From the NCBI GenBank assembly GCA_963705515.1, contig CAVPJV010000008.1:1116001-1180000 (forward strand): DNA of 64,000 nucleotides, read 5' to 3'. Positions 1-8,450 of this stretch are shown piece by piece; the stretch's first letter is position 1, and each line of letters starts with the position of its first letter. A program made the translations under genes and the position numbers. The notes below the pieces were generated by a model. The model saw only the letters and a program-made list of their open reading frames with translations, had not been told where the DNA came from and ran no database searches. This stretch comes from Gaiellasilicea sp963705515. Its GTDB lineage: Bacteria > Actinomycetota > Thermoleophilia > Gaiellales > Gaiellaceae.

Positions 1-1061
1 GCCGGCGAGCAGGACGGCGCGCTCGACCGGCGCGTCGAGCGCCGCGGCGAACGCCAGCTCTCACCAAGCAGCAGCTCCGCCATCACCTGGAGCGCCTCGC
101 GCTGGCGCGTCTGCATCACGAGCGTCGAGACACCCGCCTCGCGCCACGCCTCGAGCCGTTCGGCGATCCGCTCCTTCGGCCCGACGAGCGCGATCTCGTC
201 GACGAGCTCGTCCGGCACGGTCATCGCCGCCTCGCCCTTCATCCCGGAGAGGTAGAGCTCCTGGATCTTCGCGGCGGCCTCCTCGTAGCCGTAGCGCTGC
301 GCGAGCGAGTTGTAGAAGTTCTTCCCCTTCGCGCCCATCCCCCCGATGTAGAGGGCGAGCATCGGCTTCAGCATGTCGCGGCACTGCTGGACGTCGTCGC
401 CGACGAGGACGGCGCAGAGCGGCGCGACCTGGAACCCCTCGCGCGCGTGCTCGAGCGACGGGCCGTGGAGCTCGCGGAAGCGGTACGGGGAGAAGAAGAT
501 CGGCAGCCAGCCGTCGGCGATCTCGGCGGCGAGGGCGACGTTCTTGGGGCCGAGCGCGGCGAGGTAGATCGGCACCTCGCGGCGAAGCGGCTTCAGGATC
601 AGCTTCAGCGGCTTGCCGAGGCCGGTGGCGCCGTCGCCGGAGTAGGGGATGTCGTAGTGCTCGCCGTGGTGCTCGACCGTCTGCCGCTGCAGCGCCGCTC
701 GGACGATCTCGACGTACTCGCGTGTGCGACCGAGCGGCTTGCCCCACGGGACCCCGTGCCACCCTTCGACGACCTGAGGCCCAGACGTGCCGAGGCCGAG
801 CAGGACGCGGCCGCCGGAGAGCTGGTCGAGCGTCGCGACCGTCATCGCCGTCAGCGCCGGCGTGCGCGCGGGCATCTGCATGATCGCCGTGCCGATCCCG
901 ATCTGCTCGGTCGTCGCGGCGATCCAGGAGGCGACGGTGACGGCGTCGGCGCCCCACGCCTCCGACGTCCAGACGGAGTGGAAGCCGAGCCGGTCGGCCT
1001 CCTGCGCCATCGCCACCGACCCGACCGGGTCGTCGTACCCGAGCTGCATTCCGAGGTTCAT
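1..1061 (-). CDS. LLM-class F420-dependent oxidoreductase (3' end unresolved)
   Basis: Luciferase-like (TIM-barrel) flavin/F420 oxidoreductase of the LLM class, expected to transfer hydride to or from coenzyme F420. The ATG at 1061-1059 gives MNLGMQLGYDDP, followed by family segments such as SVWTSEAWGADA near residue 30, GRVLLGLGTSGPQVVEGWHG near 85-105 and YLAALGPKN near 170. The usual length (about 330 residues) is reached at about position 63, yet this frame has no stop before the window edge. A TGA lies at 61-63 in the neighbouring frame, so a one-base indel near the 3' end is the likeliest explanation; a fusion to the next gene is the alternative. fbiC at 23.4 kb supports F420 use. Substrate unknown. 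Confidence 0.85.
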   Translation of the reverse strand, partial: MNLGMQLGYDDPVGSVAMAQEADRLGFHSVWTSEAWGADAVTVASWIAATTEQIGIGTAIMQMPARTPALTAMTVATLDQLSGGRVLLGLGTSGPQVVEGWHGVPWGKPLGRTREYVEIVRAALQRQTVEHHGEHYDIPYSGDGATGLGKPLKLILKPLRREVPIYLAALGPKNVALAAEIADGWLPIFFSPYRFRELHGPSLEHAREGFQVAPLCAVLVGDDVQQCRDMLKPMLALYIGGMGAKGKNFYNSLAQRYGYEEAAAKIQELYLSGMKGEAAMTVPDELVDEIALVGPKERIAERLEAWREAGVSTLVMQTRQREALQVMAELLLGESWRSPRRSTRRSSAPSCSP

Positions 1062-1089
1062 CTCGCGCGATCCTACGAGACTCACGGAC

Positions 1090-1095
1090 TACGAT
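1090..1095 (+). promoter_or_regulatory. Probable -10 box, leaderless start of the ketopantoate reductase gene
   Basis: TACGAT lies 6 nt before the GTG at 1102 and no Shine-Dalgarno is visible. The same layout recurs before many starts in this window, which suggests a leaderless transcript. No clear -35 box was found. Confidence 0.4.
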
Positions 1096-1101
1096 CGCCG
1101 C

Positions 1102-1972
1102 GTGCGGCACGCGATTCTCGGAGCGGGAGGGATCGGAGGCCTGCTGGGCGGCGCCCTGGCACGGGCGGGCAACGACGTCGTCCTCCTGCTCAGGCCGGAG
1201 ACGCTCGCGCGGCACCCGCGCCGGATCCGCGTCGAGAGCGCCGTGCTCGGCGACTTCGAGGCCGACGTCGACGTCGCCGCGGAGCTCGACCGGGAGGTCG
1301 ACGTGCTCTGGGTCTCGCCGAAGGCGCCCAGCTCGAGGCAGCGCTCGCGCTCACGCCGCCGGAGCGGGTCGGGGCAGCCGTCGTCGTGCCGATGCTGAAC
1401 GGCATCGACCACATGGAGCGGCTGCGGGAGCGCTACGAGCGCGTGCTCGCTGCCGCGTTTCGCGTCGAGTCCGAGCGGATCGAGCCGGGCGTTTTTCGCC
1501 AGCCGACGCCGTTCGCCCGGGTCGACCTCGCTCCCGGGCGCGGCTCTGCGACGTCGCCGACGAGCTGCGGGCGGCCGGGTTCCAGGTCGAGGTCGGGCTC
1601 GACGAGCCGACCGTGCTGTGGGAGAAGCTCGCGCTCCTCGGCCCGCTCGCGCTGACGACGACGGCCGCCGGGGTCTCGGCCGGGGCGGTGCAGGCGGCGC
1701 CGGAATGGAGCGGACGCCTCTTTGCCTGCCATCGCGAAGCGGTTGCGGTCGGCGCGGCGGAGGGAGCGACCCTCGACGCCGAGGCGCTGGAATCGGTGTT
1801 GGCGACTCCCCTGGGCGAGATGCGCACGTCGATGCAGAAGGACTTCGACGCGCGGCGGCCGCTCGAGCTGGACGCGATCGCCGGCCCGATCGTGCGCGGC
1901 GGCAGCCGGCACGGGCTCGAGACGCCGGCAACCGCGGAACTGGTGCGGCTGATCGAGCAGCGGCTCGGCTAG
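1102..1972 (+). CDS. 2-dehydropantoate 2-reductase (ApbA/PanE family), two frameshifts
   Basis: NADPH-dependent ketopantoate reductase family, normally acting in pantothenate/CoA synthesis. The N-terminus VRHAILGAGGIGGLLGGAL carries the GxGxxG Rossmann motif. The reading frame breaks twice. After WVSPKA (about 1333) it resumes one frame over as QLEAALALTPPERV, running through PMLNGIDHME; it shifts again near 1535, resuming as RLCDVADELRAAGF through VLWEKLALL to RLIEQRLG. Both breaks are explained by one missing base; restoring them gives 290 residues, normal for the family. It ends in the same CTAG as the convergent SDR gene. It is either a young pseudogene or, more likely given other such breaks here, a product of sequence error. 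Confidence 0.8.
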
Positions 1973-2646
1973 AGCTGCGGCACCATCCCCTCGGCGCCCT
2001 CGACGCGCGGGCCGGGGACACCGGGGAAGCGGAAGAGCGTCGGCTCGCGGCCGGGCTGGCAGACCCACGCCTGGCCGGTCAGCTCGCTGCGGGCCGCCAC
2101 GAGTATCGCCGCGGCGATCTGCTCCGGCTCCATCAGCGGGAAGCCGGCCGCGTCGAGCTTCGCCTGCTCCGGCTCCGTCATCGGCGTGCGCACGATCCCG
2201 GGGCAGACGAGGTTGACGCGGATCCCACGCGGCTCCAGCACCTCGGCCATCGAGCGTGCGTACCCGACGACCGCGTGCTTCGTCAGCACGTAGAGCGGGT
2301 CGGAGGGCATCGGGATCAGCCCGGCGAGCGATGCCGTGACGACGAAGGCGCTGCCCGGGCGCATCCGCGGTGCCAGCGCCTGCATGCCGAAGACGACGCC
2401 GTCGACGTTGACGCCGAGGATCCGGCGGTAGTCGTCGATCGTGCCGTCGCCCTTCGCAAGCACGCCCGCGTTCAGGCAGACGAGGTCGGCAGGCCTGACC
2501 TCGAGCCACTCCTGCGGGTCGGAGACGTCGAAGCCGCTCGTCAGGTCGAGCCCGCGCACGGTCGCGCCGTCGGCCTCGAGGGCGGCGACGAGTGCGTGGC
2601 CGATCCCGCCGGCGGCGCCCGTGACGACGGCGGTCTCAGGGAACAA
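1969..2646 (-). CDS. Short-chain dehydrogenase/reductase
   Basis: SDR oxidoreductase of 225 residues. TGAAGGIGHAL (residues about 9-19) is the nucleotide-binding TGxxxGIG motif, LNAGVL is the NAG motif, and the catalytic Ser and YxxxK are in TASLAGLI and YVLTKHAV. The start is probably the TTG at 2646, which overlaps the last codons of the upstream oxidoreductase; no ATG or GTG precedes the Rossmann motif. It is the last gene of the overlapping acyl-CoA operon that starts at 9580, so it probably acts on a hydroxyacyl or keto intermediate. Exact substrate unknown. Confidence 0.85.
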   Translation of the reverse strand: MFPETAVVTGAAGGIGHALVAALEADGATVRGLDLTSGFDVSDPQEWLEVRPADLVCLNAGVLAKGDGTIDDYRRILGVNVDGVVFGMQALAPRMRPGSAFVVTASLAGLIPMPSDPLYVLTKHAVVGYARSMAEVLEPRGIRVNLVCPGIVRTPMTEPEQAKLDAAGFPLMEPEQIAAAILVAARSELTGQAWVCQPGREPTLFRFPGVPGPRVEGAEGMVPQL

Positions 2647-3551
2647 GGACGACCTTGCCCGGTCGAGCGCCGCGAGCCGATCAGGTCGAGCGCCTCGTTC
2701 GCCTGCTCGAGCGGGTACTCGGCGCCGACGACGGGGCGGAGCGCGCCGCGGCGCCAGAGCGCGAGCAGCTCCTCGACCTCGAGGCGGACGAGATCGGGAC
2801 GGAAGCCCATCAGCCGGCCGAGGTAGAAACCCTGGACGCCGACGTTGCGGCCGACGAGGCGCGCCGGGTCGACCGGCTCCCAGGTGCCGCCGGCGAAGCC
2901 GATCCCGATCGCGACGCCGAGCGGCCGCAATGCCTTGATGCACGACGCGAAGACGGGGCCCCCGACCGGGTCGAAGGCGACGTCGATGTCGTCGAGCTCC
3001 TCGATCTCCTCGTAGGTCACCACTCGCTGCGCGCCGAGCTTGCGCGCGAGCTCCCGCTTCTCGTCCGAGCCGGCAGCCGCCGTGATCGTGGCGCCGCAGA
3101 ACGCCGCCACCTGGATCGCCGCGGTGCCAACCCCACCCGCCGCGGCCGTGACGAGCACGGTCGAGTCCGGATGGATGTGCGCCTGCCGCGTCATCGGGAT
3201 CCACGCCGTCAGGTAGGTGGTCAGGAACGCGGCGCCCTCCGCGTAGCTCGCGCTCGCCGGCAGGTCGAACACCCACTCGTCGTCGACCGCGACGCGCTCC
3301 GCGTAGCCGCCCCCGTGGTGGCGCACGAACGCGACCACGCGGCGGTCGCCGATGTCCCCCGCGACCTCGTTGCCGAGGATCGTCGGCAGCTCCGGCGGCT
3401 GCGGGTACATCCCGTTCTTGATCAGCACGTCGGCGAAGTTGATTCCCGCCGCCTTGACCTCGAGGAGCGACTGTCCCTCGCGCACCTCCGGCTCGGGCAC
3501 GTCCTCCACGGACAGCGGCGTGCCCGTCTCGCGGAGGACGGCGGCCCTCAT
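2636..3551 (-). CDS. NADPH:quinone oxidoreductase-type (zinc-free MDR) protein, 3' frameshift
   Basis: Medium-chain dehydrogenase/reductase of the quinone oxidoreductase type. The start MRAAVLRETGTPLSVED is an ATG overlapping the TGA of the enoyl-CoA hydratase. Residues about 130-150 contain VLVTAAAGGVGTAAIQVA, the AxxGGVG cofactor motif, and zinc ligands typical of alcohol dehydrogenases are not evident. The last codons need a shift. As written the frame leaves the family after SRRSTG, whereas dropping one G from the GGG near 2658 gives STGKVVLVP and a TGA at 2636, the usual C-terminus. Without the correction the frame runs on to 2541. Likely role: reduction of an enoyl/quinone-like intermediate in the operon. 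Confidence 0.82.
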
Positions 3552-4336
3552 CGCCCCGTGAACTCGGGCTGGCGCTTCTCGAGGAACGCGACGACGCCTT
3601 CGGCCCCGTCCTCGCTGCCGATGCACTTGATGAAGCCCTGCGCCTCGCGCCGCATCCCCTCCGAGAGCGGCAGGTCGCGCGTCTCGGCGGCGAGCTGCTT
3701 GATCACGCCCATCGCATGCGGCGAGCGCTGCGAGAGCGTCCGCGCCAGCTCGAGCGCCGCATCCATCAGCTCGGCCCGCGGCACCGCTTGCTCGACGAGC
3801 CCCCAGTCGTAGGCCTGCGAGCCCGAGATCGGGTCGCCGCTGAGATTCAGCAGGAGCGCCCGCCCGTGCCCGACGAGCCGCGGCAGCCGCTGCGTGCCGC
3901 CGCCGCCCGGGATCAGGCCGAGCTTGATCTCGGGCTGGCCGAGCTGGGCATCGTCGGCGGCGATCCGGATGTCGCATGCCATCGCCAGCTCGAGGCCGCC
4001 GCCGAGGCAGTAGCCGTGGATTGCCGCGACCACCGGCGTCCGGCCCGCGTCCATCCGCGCGGCCAGCTTCTGGATTCCGCGCGCCGAGCCGCTCTCCGCG
4101 GCCTCCTCGATCTGCTCCCGCATCGCCGGGAACTCGGTGATGTCGGCGCCGGCGACGAACGCCTTCTCGCCCTCGCCGCGCAGCACGATTGCGCGCACCT
4201 CGTCGTCGCGGTCGAGCCGGTCGTACTCCTCCTCGAGCTCCTCGAGCAGCTTCGACGAGAGCGCGTTCACGGGCGGGTGATCGAGGGTGACGATCGCGAC
4301 GCGCCCGTCCTGCTCGACCTTGACGTACTCAGCCAT
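3548..4336 (-). CDS. Enoyl-CoA hydratase/isomerase family protein
   Basis: Crotonase-fold enzyme of 262 residues, the usual length, expected to hydrate enoyl-CoA in beta-oxidation. FVAGADITEF (about 64-73) and the oxyanion-hole segment HGYCLGGGLELAMACD (about 108-123) are canonical, and the catalytic-loop Glu positions fall in GQPEIKLGLIPGGGGTQRL. The start ATG has an AAAGGA-like ribosome site about 9 nt upstream. Its stop overlaps the next gene's ATG (ATGA), which implies translational coupling. A 96-bp gap with strong hairpins separates it from the upstream SDR. Confidence 0.93.
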   Translation of the reverse strand: MAEYVKVEQDGRVAIVTLDHPPVNALSSKLLEELEEEYDRLDRDDEVRAIVLRGEGEKAFVAGADITEFPAMREQIEEAAESGSARGIQKLAARMDAGRTPVVAAIHGYCLGGGLELAMACDIRIAADDAQLGQPEIKLGLIPGGGGTQRLPRLVGHGRALLLNLSGDPISGSQAYDWGLVEQAVPRAELMDAALELARTLSQRSPHAMGVIKQLAAETRDLPLSEGMRREAQGFIKCIGSEDGAEGVVAFLEKRQPEFTGR

Positions 4337-4361
4337 CCGCGGATTCCTTTCGTTCTCGGCC

Positions 4362-4430
4362 GGGCCGCGAAGCGGCCCCTTCAGGGATTTTGCGCGACGG
4401 GCGTCCGCTTTGCGGATGCCCGTCTTGCGC
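4362..4430 (-). other. Pair of strong intercistronic hairpins
   Basis: Two inverted repeats fill the gap between the SDR (4433-5122) and the hydratase. GGGCCGC-GAA-GCGGCCC at 4362-4378 is a perfect 7-bp stem. The region 4392-4430 pairs almost fully around a TTT loop with a two-base bulge. There is no T-run on the transcribed strand, so this may be a processing or partial-termination element rather than a classical terminator. Confidence 0.5.
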
Positions 4431-4432
4431 GG

Positions 4433-5122
4433 TCAACGGGGTCCCATGCGGAGTGCTCCGTCGAGACGGATCACCTCGCCGTTCAGGTACTCGTTCTCGA
4501 CGATGTGCTTCACCAGCGCGGCGAAGTCCTCTGCACGGCCGAGCCGCTTGGGGAAGGGGATCTGCGAGATAAGGCTCTCGCGGATGTCCTCGCGCATCGG
4601 CCCGAGCATCGGCGTGTCGGCCGGGCCGGGCGCGATCGTGACGACCCGGATTCCCTTCGAGGCGAGGTCGCGCGCGACCGGCAGCGTCATCCCGGCGACG
4701 CCGGCCTTGGACGCCGAGTAGGCGGCCTGGCCGATCTGGCCGTCGAAGGCCGCGTTCGAGGCGGTGTTGACGACCACGCCGCGCGTGCCTTCCTCATCGG
4801 GCTCGTTCTCGGCCATCTTCGCGGCCGCGAGCGAGAGGACGTTGAAGGTGCCGATCAGGTTCACCTCGACGATCTTCCGAAAGCGGTCGAGCGGAAACCC
4901 GACGACCCGGGCGCCGCCGCCGATCCCGGCGCAGTTGACGGCGCCGTGGAGCTCGGCGCACGAGTCGACGAGCGCCTGCACGGCGTCCGCGTCGGTCACG
5001 TCGGTCTCGGGCAGGTCGGCGATGACGACGTTCGCGCCCTCGCGCTCGAGCATCGCCGCGGTGGCCTCCCCGAGCCCGGAGCGGCCGCCCGTGACGATGA
5101 ACGTGCGGCCGGAGATCCTCAC
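4433..5122 (-). CDS. SDR, 3-hydroxyacyl-CoA dehydrogenase type II-like
   Basis: SDR of 229 residues resembling 3-hydroxy-2-methylbutyryl-CoA/3-hydroxyacyl-CoA dehydrogenases. The motifs are VTGGRSGLGEATA (cofactor), NCAGIG, NTASNAAFDGQIGQAAYSAS (Ser and Tyr) followed by K, and the family's APGPADTPML segment. The start is the GTG at 5122, which overlaps the TGA of the acyl-CoA synthetase (GTGA). Its place between a synthetase and an enoyl-CoA hydratase fits the NAD-dependent oxidation step of beta-oxidation. Confidence 0.9.
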   Translation of the reverse strand: MRISGRTFIVTGGRSGLGEATAAMLEREGANVVIADLPETDVTDADAVQALVDSCAELHGAVNCAGIGGGARVVGFPLDRFRKIVEVNLIGTFNVLSLAAAKMAENEPDEEGTRGVVVNTASNAAFDGQIGQAAYSASKAGVAGMTLPVARDLASKGIRVVTIAPGPADTPMLGPMREDIRESLISQIPFPKRLGRAEDFAALVKHIVENEYLNGEVIRLDGALRMGPR

Positions 5123-6720
5123 GCCGAGGCCGGCGACTTCGCGAACTGCTCCCGCAGCGCGGTCTTGCGGAACTTGCCCACCGCCGTCTTCGGGATCTCG
5201 TCGACGAACTCGAACGCGTCCGGCAGCCAGAACTTGGCGAAGTTGGGCGCGAGGAACTCGCGCAGCTCGTCGGCGGTCGCGGTCTTGCCCTCGCGCAGGA
5301 CGCAGACGGCGAGCGGCCGCTCGTCCCACTTCTCGTGCGGGATCGCGATCACGGCCGCCTCGGCGACGCACGGATGCGCCATCAGGGCGTTCTCGAGTTC
5401 GACCGACGAGATCCACTCGCCGCCCGACTTGATCACGTCCTTCGAGCGGTCCTTGATCATCACGTAGCCGCTGGGGTGGAAGGACGCGATGTCGCCGGTC
5501 TTGAACCAGCCGTCCTCGGTCCAGCGCTCGGCCTGCTCGGGCGTGTCGTAGTAGGCGGACGCGACCCAGGGGCCGCGCACCTCGAGCTCGCCCATTGCCT
5601 CGCCGTCCCACGGGATCTCCTTGCCGTCGTCGCCCATCGCGCGCAGCTCCACGAACGGAAGCGGCAGCCCCTGCATCGCGACCACATCGAGCTGGGTCTC
5701 CTCGTCGGCCGTCCGGAAGTCGCCGACGTAGTCGGAGGTGGTCGCGAGCGGCGACGTCTCCGTCATCCCCCAGCCGTGCACGACCGTCTTGCCGTGCCGC
5801 TGCCGGAAGCCCGCGATCATCGCCCGCGGCGCGGCCGAGCCGCCGACGAGCATGTACTTGAGCTTCTCGAGGTTCCACCGGTTCGGCTCAGCGTCGAGCA
5901 TGCCGAGGATGCCCATCCAGATCGTCGGCACGCCCGCCGTGATCGTGACGCCCTCCTGCTCGAAGTCCTCGAGCAGCGTCTCGGGGTCGAGGAAGGGGCC
6001 GGGGAAGACCAGCTTCGTTCCGACCATGAGGCACGTGTAGGGGTAGCCCCACGCGTTTGCGTGGAACATCGGGACGACCGGCAGCAGCGTCTCCTTCTCG
6101 GTCACGTGCAGCCCAAGCGGCGCGACGAGCGCCTGGCCGAGCGTGTGCAGGACGGCGGACCGGTGCGAGTAGAGGACGCCCTTGGGCATCCCGGTCGTGC
6201 CGCTCGTGTAGCACATCGCTGCTGCCGTGTCCTCGTCGAGCTGCGGCTCCTCGTACGCGTCCGGGTCGGCGCCGGCGAGCAGCTCCTCGTAGCCGTCCTC
6301 GACGACGAAGACGTGCTCGATCGGCGTCTTGTCGGCGAACTGCTCCCAGAGCGGCAGTAGCGACTTGTCCACGATCAGGGCCTTGTCGCTCGCGTGCGTG
6401 GCGATGTAGCCGAGGTCGTTCGGATGCAGGCGCAGGTTGAGCGTGTGCAGGACGTAGCCGCCGCAGGGGATCCCGAGGTAGGCCTCCAGGTGCTGGTAGT
6501 GGTTCCAGCAGAGCGTCGCGACCCGGTCGCCCGGCTCGAGCCCGATCCCGTTCAGCGCGACCGCGAGCTGCCGCGCCCGCTTCCCGAAGTCGGCGAACGA
6601 GTAGCGGTGGAAGCTCCGGTCCGGCATCCGCGTCACGATCTCCTGGTGCGGGAAGTACGTCTCGGCCCGCTTCAGGATCGTCGGCAGCGTCAGCTGGAAG
6701 TCCATCATCAGGCCCTTCAC
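5119..6720 (-). CDS. Long/medium-chain fatty-acid-CoA ligase (AMP-binding family)
   Basis: ANL-superfamily acyl-CoA synthetase of 533 residues, activating a carboxylic acid with ATP and CoA. The P-loop-like motif YTSGTTGMPKGV lies near residue 170, GWGMTETSP is motif A5, YDTPEQAERWTEDGWFKTGDIA carries the conserved TGD, and KDVIKSGGEWISSVELE precedes the C-terminal catalytic lysine region GKFRKTALRE. The start is a GTG with AAAGGAG five bases upstream, overlapping the TGA of the cupin gene. It supplies acyl-CoA to the two dehydrogenases of the same operon. Chain type cannot be read from the sequence. Confidence 0.93.
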   Translation of the reverse strand: MKGLMMDFQLTLPTILKRAETYFPHQEIVTRMPDRSFHRYSFADFGKRARQLAVALNGIGLEPGDRVATLCWNHYQHLEAYLGIPCGGYVLHTLNLRLHPNDLGYIATHASDKALIVDKSLLPLWEQFADKTPIEHVFVVEDGYEELLAGADPDAYEEPQLDEDTAAAMCYTSGTTGMPKGVLYSHRSAVLHTLGQALVAPLGLHVTEKETLLPVVPMFHANAWGYPYTCLMVGTKLVFPGPFLDPETLLEDFEQEGVTITAGVPTIWMGILGMLDAEPNRWNLEKLKYMLVGGSAAPRAMIAGFRQRHGKTVVHGWGMTETSPLATTSDYVGDFRTADEETQLDVVAMQGLPLPFVELRAMGDDGKEIPWDGEAMGELEVRGPWVASAYYDTPEQAERWTEDGWFKTGDIASFHPSGYVMIKDRSKDVIKSGGEWISSVELENALMAHPCVAEAAVIAIPHEKWDERPLAVCVLREGKTATADELREFLAPNFAKFWLPDAFEFVDEIPKTAVGKFRKTALREQFAKSPASA

Positions 6721-7112
6721 GGTTGCTCCTTTCCGAGGTTGATCCGCAGCTCGAGGTCCTCGTCGCTCATCACGTGCCCGTCGCGCTCGACGTAGCCGTC
6801 CTTGCCGCCGATCACGAGCAGCACGAGCTCGTCGTCGCCGGCGTTCGAGATCCGCCGCGGCGTCGTCGACTCGACGTGGAAGAGGCCGCCTGGCCCGAGG
6901 ATCCGCTCTTCGCCGTCGACCTCGACCTTCGCCGTGCCGCTGTGGACGAAGTAGAGCTCGTCCTGCGTGTCGTGGTAGTGGTGGATACCCGGGAAGCCGG
7001 GTGGGTAGACGACGCCGTTGACGCCGAAGGCGGTGACGCCGAGCGGCCCGCGGACCTTGCGGAAGCCGGGCCCGTCGCCGAGCTCGTCGAGCGAGCTGAA
7101 CGCGTAGGTCAT
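6717..7112 (-). CDS. Small cupin-domain protein
   Basis: Single cupin of 131 residues. The first cupin motif is visible as PGFPGIHHYHDTQDELYFVHSG (two His, Gln/Glu and Glu metal-ligand pattern) and the second as GPGGLFHVESTTPRRISNAG. Such proteins are small metal-dependent dioxygenases, isomerases or binding proteins; here no function can be assigned beyond the fold. It overlaps both neighbours by ATGA/GTGA, so it is an integral part of the acyl-CoA operon. Confidence 0.85.
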   Translation of the reverse strand: MTYAFSSLDELGDGPGFRKVRGPLGVTAFGVNGVVYPPGFPGIHHYHDTQDELYFVHSGTAKVEVDGEERILGPGGLFHVESTTPRRISNAGDDELVLLVIGGKDGYVERDGHVMSDEDLELRINLGKEQP

Positions 7113-7564
7113 GCGGCCCTCCTCGGCATGTCGGTGTAGACCCGCTCGCCCTTGAAGCGGCGCGAGACCGGATCCCAGGGGAAGAAGATCGCGTTTCGCC
7201 AGGTCATCGTCTCGCCGGTCGGCTCGTTGTCGAGCCACTTCGCGCTGTGCGTCCCGGTGACGACCGCCTCCTCGACGACGCCCTGCGGCCCGATGACGAT
7301 GTTCTGCAGCTCGAAGACGATGTCGGGGAACGCGGTCAGGAGCTCGGTGTAGAAGCGCGCGGCGCCCTCGTGGCCGTGCCAGGAGACGTCGTCTGGGTAG
7401 ACGGTGTAGACGCAGTCGTCGGAGAGCGTGGCGAGGAGGCCTTCGATCGAGCGGTTGTCCTCCGCCTTCGAATGCTCCTTCCAGAGCTCCCGGATCTCGT
7501 CCAGCTCGGCCGGGTCGGCGTTCATCCGCATCAGCTCGAGCACCTCATCCTTCGGAACGGGCAA
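7109..7564 (-). CDS. SnoaL/NTF2-like protein
   Basis: Protein of about 151 residues with the NTF2/SnoaL-like pattern: an N-terminal helix (ELWKEHSKAEDNRSIEGLLATLSDDCVYTVYP), then the strand-rich half VVEEAVVTGTHSAKWLDNEPTGETMTWRNAIFFPW. Members are polyketide/steroid isomerases, hydratases or structural subunits. The start is chosen as the TTG at 7564 because an AAGGAGG lies four bases upstream; the GTG at 7543 is the alternative. It overlaps the preceding dehydrogenase gene. A SnoaL protein beside two acyl-CoA dehydrogenases hints at a cyclic or polyketide-like substrate, which is an inference. Confidence 0.75.
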   Translation of the reverse strand: MPVPKDEVLELMRMNADPAELDEIRELWKEHSKAEDNRSIEGLLATLSDDCVYTVYPDDVSWHGHEGAARFYTELLTAFPDIVFELQNIVIGPQGVVEEAVVTGTHSAKWLDNEPTGETMTWRNAIFFPWDPVSRRFKGERVYTDMPRRAA

Positions 7565-8450
7565 CGGGCCTCCTTGCTTCGTCGAGGAGCGCAGCGGCGA
7601 CGAGCTCGCGCTGCTTCGCGGCGTGGCCGCCGAACGCGTCGATCCACTGCGCGCGCTTGTAGTAGCGGTGCAGGACGTGCTCCCAGGTGAAGCCGATGCC
7701 GCCGTGCACCTGGATCGACCGCTCGCAGGCGGCGACGGCGGTCTCGGCGCAGAACGACTTCGCCGACGCGACAGCGACGGGCGTCCGCTCGTCCTCCTCG
7801 GCCACGCACCAGGCGGCCCAGTAGGCGAGCGAGCGGGCCAGCTCGGTCTCGACGTAGGTGTCGGCGAGCGGGTGCGAGACGGCCTGGTAGGTGCCGATCT
7901 TCTTGCCGAACTGCTCGCGCTCGGAGACGTAGGCGACGCCGAGCTCGAGCGCCTTCTGCGCGACCCCGACCGCCTCGGCCGCCAGCGCCGCCAGCAACCG
8001 CTGCCGCACGGGCTCGAAGTCGTCGTCGACCTCGGCGTCGTCGCTGGCCCCGATACGACCGAGCGGCCGCGACTCGTCGACGGTGGCAAGCGTCTCGCCG
8101 TCGGCGGCGACCGTGCTCATGTCCTCGCGCAGCACCATGTCGGCCGTGTCCAGGTGCGGGACGAGCCCGTCGAGCTCGACCGACCATGCCTGCTGATCGA
8201 CCTCGGGCAGCGCCGGCAGGATGACGGCGGTCGTCAGGAACGGCCCCGCGTAGAGCGCCCGGCCCGCCTCCTCGAAGAGGATCGCCTCGTCGACGAACGA
8301 GAGCCCGCCGCCGCCGCGCTCCTCGGGGACCGAGACGCCGAGCCAGCCGAGCTCGCGCAGCTCCGCGAGCGGCGCGTCCGGGTTGGCCTCGAGGAACGAG
8401 CGCGCCTGGCGCCGCAGCTCCTCCTGCTCCTGCGTGAACGCGAACTCCAC
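7545..8450 (-). CDS. Acyl-CoA dehydrogenase, short second subunit type
   Basis: Acyl-CoA dehydrogenase family protein of only 301 residues, against about 380 for the family. The C-terminal FAD/tetramer segments YVSEREQFGKKIGTYQAVSH and QVHGGIGFTWEHVLHRYYKRA are clear, while the middle beta domain is reduced. The usual catalytic-Glu segment (YEGTSEI type) is absent, and its equivalent stretch is WIDAFGGHAAKQR. Paired with the full-length gene next door it resembles the heteromeric FadE pairs of actinobacterial steroid catabolism, in which one partner lacks the base. The start GTG overlaps the upstream TAG (TAGTG). Heteromer formation is inferred. Confidence 0.85.
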   Translation of the reverse strand: MEFAFTQEQEELRRQARSFLEANPDAPLAELRELGWLGVSVPEERGGGGLSFVDEAILFEEAGRALYAGPFLTTAVILPALPEVDQQAWSVELDGLVPHLDTADMVLREDMSTVAADGETLATVDESRPLGRIGASDDAEVDDDFEPVRQRLLAALAAEAVGVAQKALELGVAYVSEREQFGKKIGTYQAVSHPLADTYVETELARSLAYWAAWCVAEEDERTPVAVASAKSFCAETAVAACERSIQVHGGIGFTWEHVLHRYYKRAQWIDAFGGHAAKQRELVAAALLDEARRPVARSEG

